Source: Thermothielavioides terrestris NRRL 8126 (taxonomy: Eukaryota; Ascomycota; Sordariomycetes; Sordariales; Chaetomiaceae). Taken from it: a stretch of 64,000 nucleotides of DNA. Within the stretch, counting starts at the first letter, position 1, and every line of letters starts with the position of its first letter. The notes under the pieces were generated by a model, which did no database searches, was not told the DNA's origin, and worked only from the letters and a program-made list of their open reading frames with translations. This document shows, piece by piece, positions 57,601-64,000 of this stretch. Made by a program: the position numbers and the translations under genes. The stretch covers positions 1,426,001-1,490,000 of the forward strand of contig NC_016462.1 in assembly GCF_000226115.1 (NCBI RefSeq). Direction: 5' to 3'.

Positions 57601-58102
57601 TCGGCCTCCTTCTGCAGGTAAAAGGCGTTGACCTTCTCGAGTTCCCTTTCCTGTCCCCGCGTTAGGACACCGAAGTCATCTCACGATCCCACAGCTGAAC
57701 CTTACTAGTTGAAAGAAGAAGGTCGCCTTATTCGCCTGAAGAGCAGCCTGCGAGTCGGTAGGCCTCCCGGCAGCCCCCTCCGCAGCATCATTCTGGGCAG
57801 GAAGAACAGGGGTTGCCGAGAGCTTCTTGATGAGCTGTGGCAGCGGTGTCAGTCCTGTACAGACCCGGGGCGTCTCTTATCCCTGCTGGGTCTTTCAATC
57901 AGCCCTAGGGCAGACCGACACCAGGCATGATCGGGGGTAGCGCGAGAGAGGGGGAGCGCACCTTTTTCAGGCCCTTGTAGTTGACAAAGCTCGCCGCATA
58001 CTCGGGCACCTCGAGTTGGCGCTTTTGGATGTGCTTGCCGAACTTCCTATTCGGGGCGGGTTAGCATGGCGGTGGTATTCGAGAGCAATGAGAGACTCAC
58101 AT
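54615..58102 (-). CDS. nuc-2: phosphate-starvation regulator NUC-2/PHO81 (SPX-ankyrin-GDPD-like)
   Basis: Seven exons (58101-58102, 57962-58046, 57706-57834, 57600-57650, 56738-57539, 54866-56676, 54615-54809) give 1024 residues, close to Neurospora NUC-2. The SPX domain begins MKFGKHIQKRQLEVPEYAA and includes NYKGLKKLIKKL and LQQFVEINGTAFSKILKKWD, which would bind inositol pyrophosphates as a phosphate signal. Ankyrin repeats follow at about 260-550, for example GWTPLVHAASEGNVPCLQAL. The C-terminus is a degenerate glycerophosphodiester phosphodiesterase domain ending VDKSGSCLKAPEVSSPLADP. In yeast and Neurospora this protein inhibits the PHO85/PGOV cyclin-CDK pair when phosphate is low, so the activator NUC-1/Pho4 enters the nucleus. 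The ATG is split by the first intron (AT in exon 1, G in exon 2), a 54-base intron with a CTAAC branch site. The last intron ends in a CAGCAG tandem acceptor. Confidence 0.97.
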
Positions 58103-60191
58103 GGTTAGGGCTGACAGCCAGTGAGGCTTCAACCAAGTAAGGTCACAGACTCAACAGCAGCGGCCGCATGTAGGTTGGGGGTTTTCGCAGCACTGATTGG
58201 CCGAGTCAACCAATGGCGGCGGCGGTATCTGTGTTCCAGAAATGATGTGACTGAGGCCTCTTCCGTTCAGAACGTTGAGAGCCGATAACCGCAGGCGGCG
58301 TTTTCGGCGTCGTATTGAAAATGAACGTGCCTGGTTGCGCGCGGGTTGCGAGCGTGGAGGGGGTTGCTGCAGGTTGGTTGGGGTTGAGGGGGTTGAGAGG
58401 GGGGGGGGATGGTGTCCACTCGCTGCAAAGCAGAATTCAGGTGTGAATGAGTGGGCAGTTAACCCTCAATGAAAGAAGAGAAGGAGCAGAAAAAGCTTGT
58501 TGGTCGTCGCTCAGAGATTCTTCAAGTGCCTTCAACGATTTCCGGGATAACGTTGGGCATCCGGCCGGCCAGCTGATATCCATTTCAGTGCTCCCTTCCC
58601 GATAGTTTTACACCTAGTTCAGTCAAGGCAACCTTACCTTAACACATCTCGTACTGGGTGCTGAACTACCACAGTAACAGCGCGAGCAGACTGTCCGCTT
58701 CGAGTAAGGTAGGTCGGCAGGTAGGCGAGGTCCTACACAGCATGTTAAACATTCGTGTGGTCAGGTCTCGGCCGTTGACGGTCGGAAGTGTAATGTAATG
58801 TGTAAAATCGGGCGCCAAGAATCTGGCAGCGATGATCCTGGCGCGACCTCCGCATAGCCGGATCTGATACCAATAAGTTACCTTAGGTAGTTATCTCTTC
58901 TGCATTTAGGAAGAGCAAGCGGGTCGGCAGGCAGGCAGGCAGCCGAACCTTGAACAACAGAAGAAGTACGGGAAGGAGCACCTGGCAGTTTTCCGCACAA
59001 CGGGAACGGCACATCAACCTTGTGAATCCACCTGTCATACGGAATATGCCCACCCCTCAACAGTGACTCTTCACTTCACAGTACGTCGATCCACCCACGA
59101 GCCATAACGAGAACCCCGCAAAGAGGCTGCAGCCTCCGTACTCCGTACCTACTGCTGTACGTGTTAACCACGGATACTGTGTAACGTAAAGACAGCCTGG
59201 TATCGTCATGGCTGCGCGGCCCAGGCAGTTTAATTCGGAACTGCGGGATGCCCAACTCAGGTTTCCAGGCCTGTCTCGTGAGCTCAGCGGCCACCTTCAC
59301 AAGACCCTGTGCGCAGGAATGCAAGATCCGCCCTGCCGGGAAGAGCGACTACTGCGCGCCGTGCAGTAGGCGCGCAAACTCTCCTAGTGCAACGGCATCT
59401 GCTCTTTTGACGACAGCCAATCGGAGTCCTAGATTAAGCCATGTGGCCTCGATGCGCAGTCCTGAACTGACCAGGAAGCGCAGTGATGGAGTTTCATTGC
59501 GGGGCAGGGAACTCATGGTAAGGGCCAACAGTGAGGGGCAAAACAGGAAGTGGGGGGTAAAGTAATCCAAGTATCGGTGTCGTGAAACTCTTACTGTGTA
59601 TGTTCCGCTCGACGGCGATGGCCGGAACACTTGGCAAGGCTTGTTAGCTCACTGGTCTCTCGACTGTCAAGGACCGCTTTTGAAGGGACGGGATGGTTGT
59701 CGGTCGGCAGCGGGATGTGGAAAACACCAACCGAGCAGCATCTACCAAGCACTGCTCCGTAATTTACAATACAGCAAAGCTCGGAGCTGTTTTTGGCTCC
59801 AAGCACAAGAGAGCGAACGCGAACTATGGACAACTGCGCTATACCGGTAGTCAACATCCAGCTCTGGAAGGGAAGTGTCGCCGAGGTTCAAGACTCGTTA
59901 GCAGCTTTGTTCGCCGCAAAAGTATATGGTCAGGTTTAAGTTAGGCTCTTCCGAGGTAAGCTTACAACTCAGCGGAAGTCAAACTGTCACCGTGGTTGCC
60001 ACCAGAACATCCACTCTCAGGAAAGGCAGAGAAAGCAGTGTGAACCACCGAAACCCACGCGCTGGCATTCGGAATATCGCGTGCCCGCAAGATACAGCCC
60101 ATCCTCCTCTTGACAAGACCAAGGTAGCAGTTGTGCGCAGCCAGCGAGGCACCCCTTATTCGCAGCAAAGACCGGCCACCTCACACGCCCC
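58103..60191. other. 2.1-kb region upstream of nuc-2
   Basis: No gene is supported. It holds the nuc-2 promoter and leader on the left and the cue5 3' region on the right. A G-rich run lies near 58400. A perfect TACGGAATA occurs at 59038-59046 and two adjacent CTCCGTA copies near 59135-59148. I did not find a clear CACGTG phosphate-response site. Confidence 0.5.
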
Positions 60192-61583
60192 CTACTTCGC
60201 AGCATTGCCAGTACCGCTCCCAGTCGCCGGCTTGCTCTTATCAACATCCACCAAACTATCCGCCATCGCGTCCGCCGTAGCTTGCCGCAACCGCTCGGTA
60301 TCTTCCATCCTGATCTCCCTGCTCCCGGCCGTCCTGTCCTTGACCTCCCTCTCGTCATCACTGTCACCGAGACTGAAGGGATCGTTCTCAGCGATCGGGC
60401 TCGGCTCGACGGCGGAGAGCGGCTGCCACTTGCTCGTCTTGGCTGCGCCGCCGGGCCCTGGGGCGCCAGCGTCCTTGGGCGGGATCTTCGGCGAGGCATT
60501 GTAGGCGTCAATATCCTCGACCGTGTCGCGGAACGAGACTTTCCTGCCGTCACTCGGCTTGGGCGACTTGGACGGCGGGGGCGGCCTGAAGAAGTTGGGG
60601 TTGCTGCCTCCTGGCCGCTGGTTCTGGATGGGGGCTGCCATGCCGAAGTCAGTCTTGCGATGAATTCCGAGTCGGGGCCTGACCTTGAACTTACTTCCGT
60701 CACTGTGGAACTTCATGCCAGCAAAATCATCGCTCAAGAGCTCGGGATCTGCATCGTAGCGGTCGTAGTCGGCACTCCGCCGAGCCTGGTTTCGCGTCGG
60801 TCTCCCCATAAACGAACTGCGCCCCTGATCAGGGCGCTCATCCTCATCGTCAAATTGCTCGTCAATTTTCTTCTTCAGATTTGTGAACCACGTGTTGACC
60901 TTCGCCTGCGTCTCCATGAAGCCCTTGCGCAGGCTCTCCTTGATGACGGGCAAGTCGTCGTCGATGAAGCTGTGCTCGCGCTCGCCGTCATCTGCGGGGC
61001 TCAGACCCGTCTGCTGCCGGCCACGCGGCACTCGTCCGCCGCCTCGGTAGTCCCGGTTTGCGGTCCTCGCCTCGTACGCACCAACGCTCTCGTAATGCTC
61101 TGCCAACTGGCGCGCGTACCGCTCGTCGGCCTCCAGCTGCAAGGGGTCCGTCGACGTCGGCCCCACGGGGTCGGCGACAGGCCTCGGCGGCGGGGGAGGA
61201 GGCCGGTCCCGCTCGGCCGCCTCCGGGTCCGTCATTTCGAGAAGCGCGTTGAAGGCGGCCTCAATGCGTCCACCGCTGGCGGTCAGCACCGCCTTGATGA
61301 CGGCGTCGTCAACGGACGGGAACGCTTCCTTCAGCATCTGTTGGTTCTTTTGCGCTTCGGTCAGCGGCCGGGGCGGTTTTGGCGGAGGCACATCGCTGGA
61401 CCCAGTCGCGGGCGCGGTGGCCGTGTTGGGCGTTGTTGGGCTGGACTTCGCAGCGGCAGCGGAAGCGGCAGCATCATCGGCCCCGAACGTGCCGGGCTCC
61501 AAAACATCGTCGTCATCCATCTCGAGCGGACGTGCAGTGGTAGGCGATTCGGGAACTAAAGCGGCTTTGGTCTGGAGACGCAT
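60192..61583 (-). CDS. cue5: CUE-domain ubiquitin-binding autophagy receptor (Cue5-like)
   Basis: A single exon encodes 463 residues. A proline-rich lead (PPPKPPRPLTEAQ) is followed by a CUE domain at about 79-121 (MLKEAFPSVDDAVIKAVL, then ASGGRIEAAFNALLEMTDPE), with the usual hydrophobic FP and LL contacts for ubiquitin. A helical region (LQLEADERYARQLAEHYES) and ETQAKVNTWFTNLKKKIDEQ follow, and the second half is disordered. Near residue 386 the sequence SKWQPLSAVEP gives a W-x-x-L motif, the Atg8-interacting type used by yeast Cue5 to deliver ubiquitinated aggregates to autophagy. The layout and length (yeast 411) fit Cue5. The start may be the in-frame ATG that begins MDDDDVLEPG, 21 codons in. 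Receptor function is inferred from yeast. It shares a 765-base divergent promoter with vps20. Confidence 0.9.
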   Translation of the reverse strand: MRLQTKAALVPESPTTARPLEMDDDDVLEPGTFGADDAAASAAAAKSSPTTPNTATAPATGSSDVPPPKPPRPLTEAQKNQQMLKEAFPSVDDAVIKAVLTASGGRIEAAFNALLEMTDPEAAERDRPPPPPPRPVADPVGPTSTDPLQLEADERYARQLAEHYESVGAYEARTANRDYRGGGRVPRGRQQTGLSPADDGEREHSFIDDDLPVIKESLRKGFMETQAKVNTWFTNLKKKIDEQFDDEDERPDQGRSSFMGRPTRNQARRSADYDRYDADPELLSDDFAGMKFHSDGSKFKVRPRLGIHRKTDFGMAAPIQNQRPGGSNPNFFRPPPPSKSPKPSDGRKVSFRDTVEDIDAYNASPKIPPKDAGAPGPGGAAKTSKWQPLSAVEPSPIAENDPFSLGDSDDEREVKDRTAGSREIRMEDTERLRQATADAMADSLVDVDKSKPATGSGTGNAAK

Positions 61584-62348
61584 GCTTTTTTAGCTGACAC
61601 ACTTCGCAGATCAGGAGCCTCGTGTTGGCTGCGGTTGGATAATAATGTTAGGGGGTTTCGGCGCCGTACTCACCGCCTCGGCAGACATCCTCGCAGGAAG
61701 CCAAACTGAGTAACGTGCAAAATACAGTGGGTGTGCTGGGATGAAATATCAGAAACTGTGTCTTGCCTGAATCTTATAGCACTCTGGAACATAGGAGGGT
61801 TTCCTGTTCAACCCAGGTCATGGAATGTCGCAGCTGCATGGCGCATGCTCCATTACGTAGCCCCGCCTTCGATCCCTCCAAGCCACAAACGGCTGACGAC
61901 TATCGATAAGGCAGGCAGCCGAGACACTAGTGGTACACAAAACCATTGCACACATTGATCCATAATGCACGGCTTGCCAGAAGATGAAAAACGGGAAGCA
62001 AAGAAGAAGATTTTTAAACTCTTACCCGAACTGCAGCATACCTGATGCAAGGTTAATGCGATGAGAAATGGAATCTCTTCCTGTATTTTAAGGGTATTTA
62101 GATCCGAATGTAGTCCGAAACGCTCTGTAATGTGCCTTCATCTCGGCATGCAGGTACCTCAAAGAGTGGGATATTTTGTACCCACCTATGTTCGCACCCC
62201 TGCTTGTGACATCTCGCATTTTCCAGATCGCAACCGCTCCGTTCCCAACATCTGCTATCAGTAGAGGGCTGCGATCCAGCCCTTCTCGGCACAACCCTCG
62301 CCAACGCCGCCGCCTGCAGCACGAGGATATACCGCCACCCATGACACG
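61584..62348. promoter_or_regulatory. divergent promoter of cue5 and vps20
   Basis: 765 bases between divergent start codons. No other gene and no clear factor site was found. Confidence 0.5.
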
Positions 62349-63253
62349 ATGGGCAATAGCTCAAGCCGTATAACGGCGCAAGACCAGTTCGTCTTCCCCT
62401 CCCACGGAGTCTGTCCGTCTCCACCCGCGCCTGGCTCTAGAAGAGGCCGAGGGCATATCTCCCCCTCCCCTGTCCCCCCAGAACCGACAAATCCCGCTGA
62501 CCCTCCCTCCCCGTCACTCCACGCCAGAGCAATCCTCGACCTCAAGACCCAACGCGACAAGCTGCAGCGGTACCAGCGGCGGATCACGCACCTGACGGAC
62601 CGCGAGACGGAGGCGGCGCGGCAGCTGCTGGCGCGGGGCGACCGCGCGCGCGCGCTGCTGGCGCTGCGGCGCAAGAAGTACCAGGAGTCGCTGCTGGCCA
62701 AGACGGACGCGCAGCTGGCGCAGCTCGAGCAGCTGACCGCGTCGGTCGAGTTCGCGCTGATCCAGAAGGACGTGCTGTTCGGCCTGCGCCAGGGCACGCA
62801 GGTGCTGCGCGAGATCCAGGCCGAGATGGGCGGCATTGAGAACGTCGAGAAGCTGATGGGCGAGACTGCCGAGGCGATCGCTTACCAGCGGGTTCGTCTT
62901 TCTTTTCCTCTCTTCCCTTTCCCCCTTTTCTCCCGGGAAGTTTTGTCCCGTTCCTCCGTTCCCAGTGTCTGGTGCACGGGAGGGTCGGGTGTGTTTTTGG
63001 TGTTTTTCAATGCTGACGCGACCAACAGGAGGTTAGCGAAATCCTCGGGGGGAGGATGTCCGCCCAAGACGAGGAAGAGGTCGAGGACGAGCTGGCGGCG
63101 CTCCAGGCCGAGGTAGCAGGCACCGCCGGCCCGCAGAGTTTACCCAGTGTTCCTGATACCCAGTTGCCGGCACAAGAAGTAGCGGAGGAGGGCGCGCCCG
63201 AACCGGCGGAACGCCAGGCGCAGAGGGAGAGGCAGGCGATGCTGGCTTCATAG
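62349..63253 (+). CDS. vps20: ESCRT-III subunit Vps20 (CHMP6)
   Basis: Three exons (62349-62386, 62528-62891, 63029-63253) give 208 residues. The N-terminus MGNSSSRITAQDQAILDLKT has Gly2 and Ser6 for N-myristoylation, as in Vps20, and joins across the first splice. The Snf7-type helical core continues with QRDKLQRYQRRITHLTD, RARALLALRRKKYQESLLAK, ASVEFALIQKDVLFGLRQG and VEKLMGETAEAIAYQREVSE. An acidic C-terminal segment (SAQDEEEVEDELAALQAEVA) completes the autoinhibitory region. Vps20 is recruited by ESCRT-II and nucleates Snf7 filaments on endosomes during multivesicular-body sorting. Both introns (141 and 137 bases) use the weak donor GTTCGT and have CTGAC branch sites. The first has no stop and a length divisible by three, so its retention would add 47 residues after residue 12. 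Confidence 0.95.
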
Positions 63254-64000
63254 ACTGGCGTGGGAGTTGAACGGTGATGACGTTATGCATGGGCGGCGCT
63301 AGGCGGTTACAGCAATGGTTGGTTAATGATTAAGCTGCTTGGATGTACCAGGCATATTTTCCTTCATCGTGCGGTGCTGCGTAATGATACGGAGTGGCAA
63401 GAAAATAAGTCATCTGCGAGGGCAATGACAGGAAGAATCTCCTTACCAACTACTTGGGCAGTTGAATCATACATGATAGCATGCCCCTTCTAACCAATGC
63501 GCCGTGGACAACCGCCCAATGCTCAGTGACGCCTTCCATGCCGACAGATGCCAACCAACAAGCGTAAGTCAAATGCAGACCCCATCGCTTCCCAGGTATC
63601 AACAATGCTATACCGATGCAAAGCCAGAACGACCTCCTTGCTTCTCTCGAATCCCCCAATAGCGTGATCGACGATCGGCCCAGCTGATGAACCTCGGGGG
63701 TATGTATGTACCCTAAAATATGTACAAATATGTACAGAACTTGTCTGACACGGAAGAGTGCAAGGGGCTAGCCCGTGAGCACCACGTGTCATTCTGCTCG
63801 GACCAAAAATGACACGGGCTCGGTCAGTCGAGCGTAATCACATCGTCCCTCCGAGAGACGGACTGAGCAGCGTGTGGCTGGTACGGGAGACCCGGGAGGT
63901 GCACAGGCACCGTGGAAGTTGACCGGGAACGGTAAAGGGGGTCCTCCGTACCATAAGGCGGCCAACGGTCCGAGTGCGTACGGCCATCGAAGCTATCCAC
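63254..64000. other. right window end, downstream of vps20
   Basis: No gene is supported. Small overlapping frames on the minus strand lack recognisable domains. No tRNA cloverleaf was found. Confidence 0.5.

Overview
The window looks like a chromosomal segment of a filamentous ascomycete, most likely a Sordariomycete. The evidence is short GT-AG introns of about 50-210 bases with CTNAC-type branch sites, GC-rich third codon positions, and a NUC-2/PHO81 regulator with the SPX-ankyrin-GDPD layout known from Neurospora. No bacterial, organellar, viral or CRISPR features were seen. Exon joins were worked out by hand. For each spliced model the exon lengths sum to a multiple of three and the joined protein runs through conserved family motifs.

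Region 1 (1-9.6 kb) holds an incomplete Ser/Thr-rich membrane protein, the chaperonin subunit CCT-gamma (cct3), a PRKRIP1-type splicing factor (minus strand) and a DET1-like histidine phosphatase. Region 2 (9.6-35.5 kb) is gene-poor. In nearly 26 kb I find only one convincing intact gene, a small ECL1-family zinc-binding protein. I also find a 517-bp MITE with 9-bp target duplications, a decayed gene near 34 kb, a palindrome-rich block and several simple repeats.

Region 3 (35.5-63.3 kb) is dense in housekeeping genes. In order it carries: a TDP2-like EEP-fold enzyme; a CHY/RING ubiquitin ligase; the spindle genes mzt1 and spc25; the Pol I factor rrn6; a PITH-domain gene; a CCDC25/JLP2 homologue; mitochondrial uL3m; the cytochrome oxidase assembly factor coa1; two unrecognised multi-span membrane proteins; nuc-2/pho81; the CUE-domain autophagy receptor cue5; and the ESCRT-III gene vps20. 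Several pairs share divergent promoters (spc25/rrn6, ccdc25/mrpl3, cue5/vps20). Others converge with short gaps (PITH/ccdc25, mrpl3/coa1). Function is mixed, as expected for a eukaryotic chromosome, apart from the two adjacent spindle genes.

The most unusual observations are an apparent one-nucleotide exon (or twin-intron arrangement) in the CCDC25 homologue, an initiation codon split by an intron in nuc-2, the MITE, and the gene desert around ecl1.
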